Source: Prorocentrum cordatum | Taxonomy: Eukaryota > Sar > Dinophyceae > Prorocentrales > Prorocentraceae | Assembly: GCA_963575745.1 (NCBI GenBank) | Contig: CAUYUJ010009447.1 | Location: 37,501-101,500 of the forward strand | Direction of reading: 5' to 3' | DNA length: 64,000 bases | Shown: in pieces, positions 1 to 10,262 of the stretch | Position numbering within the stretch: the stretch's first letter is position 1 | Layout: the number at the start of each line of letters is the position of its first letter | The notes under the pieces: generated by a model | What the model saw: the letters and a program-made list of their open reading frames with translations, nothing else | What the model was told of the DNA's origin: nothing | Databases searched by the model: none | Position numbers and translations under genes: made by a program

Positions 1-1395
1 GACAGTACGCAAAACATGCTCAAACAAAAACAAACGCAAAACATACTCAAACGTAGTCCACAAACAGTCGTTCCCCGACTATTTTCGGACTGTGGTTGAA
101 CAGGCTTCCTGTAGAAGGACACGCCCGACTTCATCCTACGGCCCTGTCGGGGCTAAGCCCGCTCCGCTGCCCATTCGTGGCCCAGACGCCACAGCGGGGG
201 CCAGCAGGAAGCCCAGGGGGAGGTGGCCGTGCCGTTGCCTAAGGTGGCCGCGGCTCTGTCGGGGAGTACGAAAGGGTAGGATTATGTTGCTCCCATCGCA
301 CTTAAGGACCACATCCCCAAAATAATTTCGAGCACCCAGAACAATATCGAAACTATGTCGAACGAGTATCGCCTCCCAGGGCACGACACGCGGCAACCCA
401 CCAGTTTTGGTACTTTCTTGGTGCTCGATTTTTGTTCTGGTGGTCGAGGCTCAAGTAGGTTGGAACATCATAAGGGTAGGACAGCAAAGGGCAGGGCAGA
501 GAATCAGCTCGCGCAGCTGGCTCTCCTGGCGCCGGGAGGCGCCCATGCATCGAGGGATGGGCCCCAGCGGCGGGGCGGAGCCCAGCTGCGCGCAGCAGAC
601 TTCGTAGCCCCCCCTTTCCCTGTCCTGCCCTCTCGTGCGGCCTGACTCTGGTACGGAGGCTCGGATGGCCTCCAGGACACCCCTCGCGAGGACCAGATGG
701 GAGTTCTGGGCTCGAGACTTTTCCGGGGGCGCGCAAGCATGGATTAGCGATGCACGGATTTGGCGCGCGGTCGCCACATCCATGGATCGGGGGAGGTGCC
801 CTCCGCAGAAGTGCGGCCGGTGCCGCCTCGTTCGGCGACTGAGATCCGCGATTTCTCATGCTCATGGAAACGGGACCCGTCGCTAAGCCATGCCCCCTTG
901 ATCCATGTTTGCGATCGCCTGACTTTTGGCGCGCCGCTGCGCCCCCCCCCGTGCGGCCCTCTGCGAACCTCTGGAGGCTTCCGCTGGGGATCTCGGGAGG
1001 CCACCTGCGGAGACCCTCTCAGGGACCGCTGCGGGCATTTCGGGCAGCCCGAGGCGCTTCGGGTAGCCCAGGACGGCAGAGGGCAAATCAGCGGCACTAG
1101 GCACGGACTTTCCCATACCGGGCCCAAGAAATACACACCACCACCACCTCCCTCACCCCCTCCCTCTACGAGGAAGGAGGAGTGGAAGAGGAGGGTAGAG
1201 GAGGGAGGAGGAGTCGACGGGGTGGTGGTGTATATTCTTGGGGCCCGCATCCTGGACGTGCGACGCCGGGCTTTCCTCAAGACGGACTGCCCAGAAATCC
1301 CGACCCTTTCGCCAAGGCCGGCTGTTCATCCCGAATGATTGTTTGACCCGAGGCCCAGCGAAGGCCCCCAGAACCCGGAAACGGCCACAAAAACA
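1..1395. other. intergenic, no supported gene
   Basis: No frame here looks like protein. Open frames on both strands overlap and have proline, arginine and serine-rich shadow composition. Bases 1-60 are A-rich with a repeated AAAACAT.CTCAAAC motif. Bases 1135-1230 hold CCA/TCC and GGA runs that form an imperfect inverted repeat around ACACCACCACC. A short stretch near 105-130 (CTTCCTGTAGAAGGACACG) resembles one near 36,700, which suggests a dispersed repeat. Confidence 0.5.
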
Positions 1396-1403
1396 CCCGT
1401 CGT

Positions 1404-2046
1404 GTTTTTCCCAACCATCCTGTGGTGTTGGGTCCTCGTTTTGAAGAGACGGTGCCCCGCGTCTCCTTCCTCCTTCCTCCTCCTCCGCTTCCTCCTCCCC
1501 CTCTTCCTTGCGTTTCACCCGCCCAGTACAGCGTTTCGTAGCCCCATAGGGAGCTCCGCCGAAGGCCCCATGGCTGCCGTCCGCATGCGTCCCGCACACC
1601 CATTTCGGCACACCCCTCACACGTTTCGTGGCCCCACAGGGAGCTCCACCGAAGGCCCCAGTGCTGCCGTCCGCATGCGTCCCGCACACCCATTTCGGCA
1701 CACCCCTCACACGTTTCGTGGCCCCACAGGGAGCTCCACCGAAGGCCCCAGGCTGCCGTCCGCATGCGTCCCGCACACCCATTTCGGCACACCCCTCACA
1801 CGTTTCGTGGCCCCATAGGGAGCTCCACCGAAGGCCCCATGCTGCCGTCCGCATGCGTCCCGCACACCCATTTCGGCACACCCCTCACACGTTTCGTGGC
1901 CCCATAGGGAGCTCCACCGAAGGCCCCAGGCTGCCGTCCGCATGCGTCCCGCACACCCATTTCGGCACACCCCTCACCCGTTTCGTGGCCCCACAGGGAG
2001 CTCCACCGAAGGCCCCATGCTGCCGTCCGCATGCGTCCCGCACACC
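1404..2046 (+). repeat. 89-bp satellite array with leader (left copy)
   Basis: A unique-looking leader (1404-1470, containing GTGGTGTTGGGTCCTCG) is followed by a TCC-rich stretch and then six tandem units. The anchor CCGCATGCGT begins at 1581, 1671, 1760, 1849, 1938 and 2027, giving periods of 90, 89, 89, 89 and 89 bp. Each unit carries CACCCCTCACACGTTTCGTG and GGGAGCTCCACCGAAGG. A period of 89 is not a multiple of three, so the long open frames across it change frame at each unit. I read it as non-coding. The same leader and unit return at 63,406-64,000 in the same orientation. Confidence 0.9.
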
Positions 2047-2659
2047 AGGTGTGTGGCGTGCCGACATGGGCGTCGCGGCGCGCGGGCGCTGCCGTCGGGG
2101 TTCCCAGGGAAGCCCCCTGCAGAGGCGACGCTCAGAGTCACGAGTACCGAGAGTCACGCAGACCCAAACTGTTCACAGTCGTATACATACATTTACACTG
2201 GGCGTATCCATGCACGCATTCATGCGAATAGAATCAATCGCGCGCAGATTCATTCATAATCAGACTCGCTCGCGATCCGACTCGCACGCGCTCAAGCTTT
2301 CATATTCGGACCTATCGTCTTCGTTCGTGTTGTGTACACTGCCACGCATTTCGGCACACCCCTCATACGGCTCGTGGCCCCATAGGGAGCGCCACCGAAG
2401 AAGATATTCACAATTGCGGTACTCTCAACTGCATATGGTTGGGTCCTTCGCCAGGCTAATTATACACGGCGCGATCATGCGCGCGCTGAGATGGTAGCAG
2501 TCCGCCGCGGGGACTCCTCGGGGCTGGCGCTGGCCAGGCTCCTTTCTCCAGTCCTGCCCTGGCGAGCGGGGCGCGCTGGGTGCGTTGGGCGTCGCTGAGT
2601 GAGGGGGAGATACACAGACGGGGATACAGACACATTTCTCGGGCTCCAGAGGGCGCTCT

Positions 2660-2661
<2 letters not shown>
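2047..2661. other. intergenic with satellite fragment
   Basis: No gene seen. Bases 2343-2400 carry one diverged piece of the 89-bp satellite (CGGCACACCCCTCATACGG, then a GGGAGCGCCACCGAAG-like end), outside the array. The rest is mixed sequence. Confidence 0.45.

Positions 2662-2696
<35 letters not shown>
2662..2696 (+). repeat. uninterrupted run of 35 G
   Basis: A homopolymer of about 35 guanines with no interruption. Runs this long are prone to slippage and sequencing error and can form G-quadruplexes, so the exact length in the assembly should not be trusted. Confidence 0.9.
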
Positions 2697-2698
<2 letters not shown>

Positions 2699-4015
2699 AA
2701 AAAGCATCTTTTCTGCAGCCCTCGCAGCTCCGCGTCGAGCGAGGGGGGGAAGCGAGAAGGAGAAGGCCTCCTCAAAAGGTTCGAAAAGTCCCCCGGCCTT
2801 CTGAGAAGTGCTCCAAGCCTTCCCCGAAGACAGACAGAAACTTGTCAGAGGGCGCGAGAGCTTCTGAGAAGTCCCGCCGCCTTCTGAGAAGGCCTTCTTC
2901 TTCTCATTTCCCCCCTCGCTCGCCGCCGACAGTGATCGCCCCCCCCCCCTGGCGCGACGCCCAAAGGCGGCGCCGAAGGCGCCGCCCGGAAGTGTCGGGA
3001 GGGGGGCCCCAGCGCCGCGGCTGTGGGAGAGCGCAGGTCACCCGCCTCTGCGCATCGCGCCCCGCGGTGCGGGGGTCCTCTTCGCGCCGTGGCGCCGCCC
3101 CCCTGGGGAAGGGCGGAGGACTCCTGCCCCGGCCGCGACGCGCCAGGCCTCTCCGCGCCCGCCCGGGGGGCGACCTTGAGAGAAAGTCCGTGCCCGCACG
3201 CCTCGGGAGGCAGCTGCTGGGAGGTCTGCGCCGGCAGGGCCGGGGAGCTCTGGGCACGTACGGGGGTGCTGCTGCGTCGGCTCAGGCCGCGGACGAAGCG
3301 GGATTCAGCCGGATCCAGCGGGATGAAGCGTGAGTACAGTCGGGCTGCTGAAGGAACGATAAACAAGGAACGAAGCCCCTTTTTGGCCCCACAAGCGCCT
3401 ACGTGCACGAGGAAGGCTAGAGGACATGCCATAGAAGGACCCAAGGAATATCGAGCCCCTTTCTTACCCAAACTGTTCCTAATTTCAGCGACTTGGCTGT
3501 AAGCCGGATTCAGACGGATGTCGGACCGGGGCAAGTCGGAATTTGACCTCCCAGAAAATGCATCCGAACACGCCTTCTGATGTCGCCTTCCGTATGATCC
3601 CGAAGGCCATCTCGGCCTCAATGGTTCTTGGAAACGGCAGGACCGTGATTTTGCCGCTCGGAATCTTGGGAAAAGAAACGGTGGAACACAGCTCGCCTAA
3701 ACCGGAAAAGACAACTCCCGGATTCGAGCCACAGCCGAAGCCGGACACAATCGGCGACGAAACCGAAGCAACAAAAACGGCGCCGGAACTGGGGAACAAA
3801 AGGGCAAAACGAAAACGGACAACCAACTGCCCTGTCGCTTCCAGGAGCCACCACAGTCGACCCGCATCAAAAGAACGCACGCCAAGGATGCGAGGGCCTC
3901 GGAAGACCATGCCGACACTTCGCGGGTGGAGCGCGGCCAGCGAAAGCAGCCCGGGACGGGCCGAGGAGGCAAGAAGATGCGAGGGTACCCTTTTGGGAAG
4001 GCTGCCCATCCTTCC
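2697..4015. other. GC-rich intergenic DNA
   Basis: No convincing coding frame. Bases 2795-2895 repeat the palindromic word CTTCTGAGAAG. Near 2965 there is a GC palindrome of the form GGCGGCGCCGAAGGCGCCGCC (arms GGCGGCGCC), and the same word recurs near 37,310. Open frames on both strands across 2,850-3,620 are shadows of GC-rich DNA. Confidence 0.4.
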
Positions 4016-4019
4016 CATG

Positions 4020-4172
4020 CGGGTCGACTTTGAGACGTGGGCCTCCGCGGCGTCGAGCTCGTCCACGCCGACGCCGCTCGCGGTGGCCTCGAACAGCTCC
4101 AGCGCCGCAGCCGCGAGTGCGCGGCGCGCCGGGGCGGGCAGCGGCTTGGACGTCACGTCGAACTCGGGGGCG
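4020..4172 (-). CDS. candidate exon of an unrecognised reverse-strand gene
   Basis: Read on the reverse strand, this gives a compact helical segment starting near EFDVTSKPLPAPARRAL and ending AAEAHVSKS, rich in Ala, Leu and Glu and free of low complexity. It contrasts with the frames on either side. I think it is the downstream partner of the exon at 4607-4985. The DNA between them holds the 149-bp inverted-repeat element. I do not recognise the family. Splice sites are not resolved and the two pieces could belong to different genes. Confidence 0.4.
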
Positions 4173-4295
4173 CAGGGCAGGGGTCCCCGGCGGGCGCCTG
4201 GCGCCTCTCCGCCTTCGCCTGGGCCGTCGCTCGCGTCGACGAGGACGACGGTCGAGGGAAGAGTCACGATGGCCACGACCAAGACCAAGACTCCA

Positions 4296-4444
4296 CGAGC
4301 GCGCTCCACTACTCGCAGAGTGACTGCTTGCACGTGGCCTGGATCCCTCGCGGGGGATCGACGGTAAATTACATCAAAGCAGACAGGCGTGTTTTTGTTC
4401 GGACGTTTGCGAGTAGGCACTTTGCGAGTAGTGGAACGCGCTCG
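4296..4444. repeat. 149-bp element with 27-bp terminal inverted repeats
   Basis: The left arm (4296-4322) and the reverse complement of the right arm (4418-4444) match at 25 of 27 positions. Both contain CCACTACTCGCA. The interior (4323-4417) has no visible gene. The element lies between two reverse-strand candidate exons, so it would fall in an intron. The form is that of a MITE or introner element. No clear target duplication is seen. Confidence 0.75.
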
Positions 4445-4606
4445 GCGAAAGACGCCGCGGGGCAACGTCGATGCAGACCTTGGTCGTGGTCCATGCTGGC
4501 CGCCGGCTCGCGGGGACGATCCGCGGCCTCACGATTGGCCAGCTGGACGGCGACCGCGCTCGGCGCAGACGTTGCGGCGCTCGATCTTGGCCCTGGTCAG
4601 CGCTCC

Positions 4607-4985
4607 CTCTCCCTCCAGAAGGAGCTGTTTGGGCACCTCTCCACGACGGAGAAGTCGCACGCCGTGTGGCTGCGCGCCCACTCCAGGAGCCCCCGCAGCC
4701 GGCCGTCCGTGGAGAGGAACAGGTGCGGCGTCCAGACCACGAACTTGCCCCTGGAGATGAGCCCGCATGCGAGGAAGTCCATCTCCGTGGGGTCGATGGG
4801 CTCCTGCGGACGGTGGTCGCCGTCCTGGCCCCGCGGGCACCGCGTGGCGTTCACCTCCGGCCAGCCCTCGGCTACCAGCGTCTCCCTCGGCACAGCGCCG
4901 CACGGGTACAGCTTCGGCCCGGCGCCTGCACTCTTGCGGCTACCCTGGAGAGTCCGTGCTTCATCGAGCACCTCAGATCCGATCG
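4607..4985 (-). CDS. candidate exon of an unrecognised reverse-strand gene
   Basis: The reverse-strand frame is protein-like over about 125 codons. It includes VPRETLVAEGWPEVNATR, then DPTEMDFLACGLISRGKF, VVWTPHLFLSTDGRLRG and HTACDFSVVERCPNSSF. It mixes hydrophobic, aromatic and cysteine residues normally, unlike the Pro/Arg-rich shadows around it. Upstream on the reverse strand is a TCC/GGA microsatellite (about 5000-5160) that is probably intronic. The product is unknown and no domain is recognised. It is probably spliced to the exon at 4020-4172. Confidence 0.5.
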
Positions 4986-4989
4986 GTGT

Positions 4990-5165
4990 TGCTCCCTCCT
5001 GCTGCTCCTCCGCCTCATCCACCCCTCCTCCCTCTCCTCCCACATCCTCCTCCCCTCCCCTCTCCTTCCCCTCGCCCTTCTTCTCCTCCCTTCCGATCCT
5101 CCTCCTCCTCCTCCTCGTCCTCTTCTTCCTCCTTCCCCTCCCCCTTCCTACTCCTTCCTACTTCT
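4990..5165. repeat. TCC-rich microsatellite
   Basis: An imperfect CTCCTCC tract on the plus strand. Similar tracts recur near 6570, 15100, 17110, 21820, 25500, 27360, 28700, 38650-40430, 50190, 51850, 58720, 61550 and 61915. Serine, proline or glutamate-rich frames over them are repeat artefacts. Confidence 0.85.
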
Positions 5166-5869
5166 CCATTGATCTCATGTGCGTGTGCGACGCTGGTGCT
5201 GGGCCATTCCCCGCGGCTGAACCGGTGGACTGCCAGAAAGCGCATTCAGGCCGCACTCTCGCATTGAATCTTGGTCAGCGGATCGCCTCCCGGTTCCGGG
5301 CCCAGGGATGAAACACAATTCCCGTGCGCACGCCATGCTCGTCTTGCAGATTGACTTCGACCACATGAGATATCCATCGAAAAGCGAGACACTCGAAGCC
5401 AAGCCGCCCCCCCTTCAGAAGTACCGAATGCAACCCCGCCTGCCAGAGGGACCCCTCAGGACTCGCCAGGACGCAAAACGTCGCAAATCGTTCAGAAGCG
5501 CTTGAAACATCGATTCTCGATCCTTCGATCGCCAACGGCAACTACACAAAGGTTGTACTACTTTTGCAGCCCATTGCGCAAATGCCATGGGCTGGGGGTC
5601 GGGCAACCCTGAGGGCTCTGAATGCACAAACTGCATGTAAGCTGGCCTACCCGCACCACAATTCTCTCAGAGTGCTTCTTGGAATACCGACCTGCACAGG
5701 CCATAATGAGTTCGGGTGTACCGGCGCATCCCACCAGCCCTCTGGGCGCAGGTGGTCTAGAGCGTTTCCTTTTCCAGCCTCCTTCCTTCCCCTGCTCGGG
5801 AGGTTTACCTCCTCCCCTTCCCTGGGCCTGGACGGGCTCTCCCGCGAGGGGTTAGAGCGTCCAAGATGG
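5166..5869. other. intergenic, no supported gene
   Basis: No frame stands out. The stretch near 5748-5800 (GGTCTAGAGCG, then a pyrimidine-rich part) resembles one near 30,085-30,130, again followed by CAAGAT-type repeats, so both are probably copies of one dispersed repeat. Confidence 0.4.
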
Positions 5870-6445
5870 CCCAATATAGCTTCAAGAGGGCTTTAGCTAG
5901 CCCCAGATGGTCTCCAAGATTGCCAAAGATATCTCAAAACGGCTCAAGATAGCCTCCAAAACGCATCCAAGAGGCCTCAAGACGGCCCCAAAACGGTTTC
6001 AAGTGCCCTCCGAGCCCTCCAAGGACCCCCCCAAGAGGCCAACATGGGTTCAAAGCCTAAGGAACATCAGTGTTTTTTTGTGTTTTTGTTTTGCATGTTT
6101 CGCTTTTTCGCTTCCGATGGACTCTTGAGGCGTCAAGTTGGCCCCATGATGGCACAACATAGCCCCAAGAGAGGCCCAAGAGGGCCCCAAGAAGGCCCCA
6201 AGAGCGCCCAAGAACGTCCCAAGAGCGGTCCAAAAGGGCCCCAAGACGTCCCTGTTCCTCCGAGGGGGGGGGCGTAAATTCAAGACCCCCCTCTTTTTGA
6301 GCGAAGGGGTCCAAGACGGCCCCAAGAGGCCTCCCAGACCCCCTAAAAGAGCCCCAAGAGGGCTCCAAGACCCGTCAAAAAACTCCAAGGTCCCCAGAAG
6401 GCCCCCAGAGGACCTCAAGAGGACTCCAAGATGGCGCCCGACTGG
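5870..6445 (+). repeat. degenerate CCAAGA/GGCCCC short-period repeat, copy 1 of a dispersed element
   Basis: Irregular repeats of words such as GCCCCAAGAGGGCCCCAAG with a period near 12 bp. From about 6085 the order is: CGCTTTTTCGCTTCCGATGG, a run of CCAAGA words, CCCCTCTTTTTGA, then CCTCCCAGACCCCC. The same order and words recur at 7175-7530. The reverse-strand frames (GLLGPSW-like) are repeat-encoded, not real protein. Confidence 0.75.
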
Positions 6446-6564
6446 CATTACGAGTCGTCGAAGAACCCCTCACCACGACATCTGCCCAGAACCCGGCTTC
6501 TCGTCCTCCTTGTCATCCTTCGTTCCTTCCTTGCTTTTTCCCTGCCGCCTCCTTGCTCCTCTTC

Positions 6565-6850
6565 ATCCTCCTCGCGCCGCGTTCCTCCTGCTCCTCCTCC
6601 TCCTCCTCCTCCTCCTCCTCCTTCCCTTCCTCCTTTCTGTTCCTCCTCCTCCTCCTCCTTCTCCTTTTCCTCCTCCTCCTCCACCTAGTCCTCCTCCTCT
6701 TACCCCCAAGATGGCCCCAGGCATCACCAGCACCAGCAGTACCACTTGCACCAAGATGGCTCCAAGAGGGCAACAGAGCACCACAAGCAGCAGCACCAGC
6801 AGCATCACCACCACTGCTACCACCACCACCATCACCAGAACCAGCAGCCG
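6565..6850 (+). repeat. TCC tract followed by CAG/CAC repeats
   Basis: 6565-6690 is a TCC microsatellite. 6720-6845 is an imperfect ACCAGCAGCACCACC repeat with short non-repeat words (CAAGATGGC). No gene. Confidence 0.8.
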
Positions 6851-6914
6851 CACGCGAGTTTAAGATAAGCTTCGCTGCGGGGGCAGAGATCAAGGGTGCA
6901 TCTGGGAATGCGAC

Positions 6915-7142
6915 GGCTATCGTCTGCAGCAGACGATAGAGGACGATAGCAGACCATAGGACCAGGTGGGAGCTGCCAGGACCCGCTGCAGACGAAAACT
7001 GACGATAGCACGAAACCAGCTGTGGGCCGGCAGGAACCACAAGGGGCAAACAGGAAGCAACAAGGCACTTGGGTGCAATCGTCTGCTATAGTGTTATATC
7101 GTCTGCTATCGCCTTCTATCGTCTGCTATCGTCTGGCACCAA
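6915..7142. repeat. dispersed CTATCGTCTGC inverted and direct repeats
   Basis: Near 6917 two 11-bp arms, CTATCGTCTGC and GCAGACGATAG, are separated by one base. Further GATAGCAGAC copies follow at 6942-6955. At 7077-7137 the word CGTCTGCTATCG recurs four times in the other orientation. The two clusters can therefore pair over about 150 bp. No coding sense is visible. Confidence 0.65.
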
Positions 7143-7174
7143 ATAGCCGACAGCGTTTGCAACTACAATGTGTT

Positions 7175-7530
7175 TTTTGAGCCTTTTCGCTTTTTCGCTT
7201 CCGATGGGCTCTTGAGGCCTCAAGATGGGCCCAAGGTAGCCCAAGGGAGCCCCAAAGGGGCTGAAGAGGGCCCCAAGACGGCCCCAAAAGCGCCCAAGAG
7301 CGCTCCAAGAGCGGCCAAAGAGGGTCCCAAGACGCCAGTGAGGACCTTAATTGGGGACATCCCTCTTTTTGAACAAATGGGGGCCACGACGGCCCCAAGA
7401 GGCCTCCCAGACCCCCACAAAGAACCCCAAGAGGGCCGGAAGACACCCAAAAAGAGCCCCAAGAATGCCCCAAGAGGGCCCCCAAGAAAACCCCAAGAGA
7501 CATCCAAGATGGCTCCAAGAGACCTCCGAG
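7175..7530 (+). repeat. second copy of the 6085-6440 dispersed repeat
   Basis: It shares CGCTTTTTCGCTTCCGATGG, a GGGCTCTTGAGG junction, the CCAAGA-rich body, a CCCTCTTTTTGAAC word and CCTCCCAGACCCCC, in the same order and orientation as the copy at 6085-6440. The two copies are about 1.09 kb apart. Confidence 0.7.
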
Positions 7531-7559
7531 AAAACGCGTCCGAGGCGGTTGTTGCACAG

Positions 7560-7815
7560 CCTGCTTCCACCATCACCGTCAGCACCAGCAGCACCACCAG
7601 CAGCAGCAACACCACCACAACCACCACCAACAGCACTAGCAGCAGCGCCAGCACCAGCAGCAGCATGCAGCAGCAGCACCACCACCAGCACTAGCAACAA
7701 CACCAGCGGCACCAGCAGCACGAGAATCGGCAACAGCAGCAGCAGCAGCACCACCACCACCAGCAGCAGAACCAGCAGAGGCATCAGCACCAGCAGCAGC
7801 ACCAACACCCTTCGC
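7560..7815 (+). repeat. CAG/CAC trinucleotide repeat
   Basis: Imperfect AGCAGCACCACC repeats over about 250 bp, with Ser/Thr-rich or Gln/His-rich readings in all frames. No gene. 7816-8050 between this and the next repeat holds nothing I can support. Confidence 0.8.
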
Positions 7816-8054
7816 TACCAGAGACCTCCCAATTCACCGTTGTTGCCCGCGCTGTTTCACTATGTGCGTTTCTCCCCCCCTTCTCCCGTCAGCTCTCCTG
7901 GGCATCGTTCCTGGATGGGCTGGTGGGAACATGCGAAGCGTCAAGAATTGCCCTCCAGAGGCCTCCGAGAATACTCTGAAGAGGCCCGAAAAAACATCCC
8001 CGAGGACACTGGCCCACAACCCAAGCACTGTGGCGGGGTGGGACAAAGCCCATT

Positions 8055-8420
8055 GGGATGATCATGAACATCACCAGCATCGTTGTCATCGGCATCTTCG
8101 ACCACATCATGGGCAGCGTCAGTGTCATCAGTATCCACACCAACAACACATGTATCATCATCGTAAGCGTCATCATCCCATCACCATCAACATCCGCATC
8201 GCGGAAGCCAAACTTACCATCAACAGCATCCTTGTCACGACTATAGCCATACCAACAACATGCGCATTGTCATAGTAAGCGCCATCACCCTCACCAGCAT
8301 CAACATCCACAAATAAATCGCCAGAAACGTCACCATCGTGAACGTCGCCATCTGCAGCATCCGAGTCATCATCGTACTCCTCATCAGAATCATCGAAATC
8401 ATTATCACAACTATCAGCAC

Positions 8421-8458
<38 letters not shown>

Positions 8459-9323
8459 CAAAAACAATCGTAACAATGAGCGTCATCAGCAGTACCCCCG
8501 TCGACAGAATCATCGCCACGATCGTCCAAACCCTCCTCATCGTCATAAGCAGAACTTTCGCCATCATCATCATCGTTGTCGCCATCATCATCATCGGCAT
8601 CACCACCACGAACACAGGATCTCCGGGGACCTCCGGGGACCTTCGTGGATCTCTGGGGGTCGAGGTCCAGGGCGGGAGCAAAACTTGCCATCAACAGCTA
8701 ACTTGTCACCACTATCCACACCAACAACAGGCGCATTGCCGCAAGAAGCGCCATCACCCGAATCACCATCAACCTTCCAGAAGCAAATCACCAAAACATA
8801 ACAATCGTGAACGCCGCCACGTCCAGCATCCAAGTCATCATCGTATTTGTCATCATCGCCCAAATAACTACCTCAATCTCAGCACCACCATCGTCACAAC
8901 CAAAATCGTTACACTGATCGCCATCAGCATATGCTCCGTCGACGGAGTCATCACCGCGATCGTACAAACCATCCTCATCATCCTAAGCACACGCTGGAGC
9001 CTCATCATCAGCATCATGGTCGTCGTCGTATTCATTCATCATCGTCATGGGCATCACCACAAAGAACATAATCAGCATCATCATTACCATCGCCGTCGTT
9101 GTGATCATGACATGCCTCATCATTAATTATCATCTACATATTTCCCTCCCTTCCTCCTCACCAACACCATTCATGCTGTCGTCATCCTCGCTGCTTTTCA
9201 ACAGCGCGCGCCTTGCCATAATACGGGCCATCACCCTGATCACCAGCAACGTTCAAAAGCAAATCACCCGCAACTGCATCATCGTGAACGCCGCCATCTG
9301 CAGCATCCAAGTCATCACCGTAC

Positions 9324-9387
<64 letters not shown>

Positions 9388-9569
9388 GGTCGAAACCGTA
9401 CATCTCAACATCAGCACCACCATCAACATCACTGGCAAAATCGTTACAATGCGACGGAATCATCACCACGATCGTACAAACCATCCTCATCATCATAAGC
9501 GCACCCTTCAGCCTCATCATCATCGTCGTCGTCATCATCATTGTCATGGGCATCACCACTACGATCATC

Positions 9570-9601
<32 letters not shown>

Positions 9602-9884
9602 CATCTTTATCCGCATCATTACCATCGTCGTCGTTACGATCATCATCTCCCGCATCAGTACGATGGTCTTTATAACATGTTATCCTCTATATGCTTTCCT
9701 GTCTTCCTCCTTACCATCACCACTCATGTTGTTGTCATCCTTCCCGCTTCTTCAACAACGGGCGCATTGCCAGGATAAGCGCCGTCGCCCTGATCAGCAT
9801 CAACGTCCAAAAGCAAAAGCACAATACCATAATTATCGTGAACGCCGCCAGCTGCAGCATCCAAGTCGTCATCGTATTCATCAC

Positions 9885-9928
<44 letters not shown>

Positions 9929-10020
9929 GGATCACCATCATCATCATCAACATCATCAACATCATCCAAATCAGCATCATCCTTATCTCAATACCAGCAC
10001 AATCACCAATACAATCAAAA
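8055..10020. repeat. CAT-rich block with ~480-bp higher-order repeats
   Basis: About 2 kb dominated by CAT/ATC words, with pure runs near 8413-8460, 9320-9386 and 9880-9960. A non-repeat segment beginning CGTGAACG.CGCCA recurs at 8337, 8806, 9283 and 9837 (spacings 469, 477 and 554 bp). It is preceded each time by a word like GCGCATTG and followed by GCATCC.AGTCATC, so four diverged units exist. Read on the reverse strand each unit gives an acidic Asp-rich stretch with a shared VHD...GDG..Y.NA pattern, broken by frame changes. I treat it as repeat DNA. A once-coding origin is possible but weak. Confidence 0.75.
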
Positions 10021-10029
10021 TCGTCGGGT

Positions 10030-10262
10030 GATCCGGGAGTCCGGTGAGTACGGGAGTCCGGTGGGTCCTGCGAGTCCAGTCCGGCGAGTCCCGTGGGTCC
10101 GGTGGGTCCGGTGGGTCCGGTATGTCCGGTGGGTCTGGTATGTCCGGTGTCTCCAATGTGTCTGGTGCATGTGTCCGGCGTGCCCGTTGTGTCCGGTGTG
10201 TCCGGTGTGTCTGGTGTGTCCCGCGTGGTGTCCGGTGAGTCCGGTGACTACGGCGCGGTGGC
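10030..10262 (+). repeat. GGTGGGTCC / GTGTCCGGT minisatellite
   Basis: Nine- to ten-base imperfect units (GTGGGTCCGGTGGGTCCGGT, then TGTCCGGTGTG variants) over about 230 bp. The plus-strand Gly/Pro/Val reading looks collagen-like but is a by-product of the 9-bp period. Confidence 0.8.

Noticed and set aside
1532-2046. Reading frames such as GAFGGAP..ATKRVRGVP repeated along the satellite
   Set aside because: The 89-bp period changes frame every unit, so no single protein is maintained.
8170-8694. Asp-rich reverse-strand protein
   Set aside because: Most of it is the complement of CAT repeats, and frames break between higher-order units.
10030-10262. Collagen-like Gly-Pro protein
   Set aside because: Explained by a 9-bp minisatellite.
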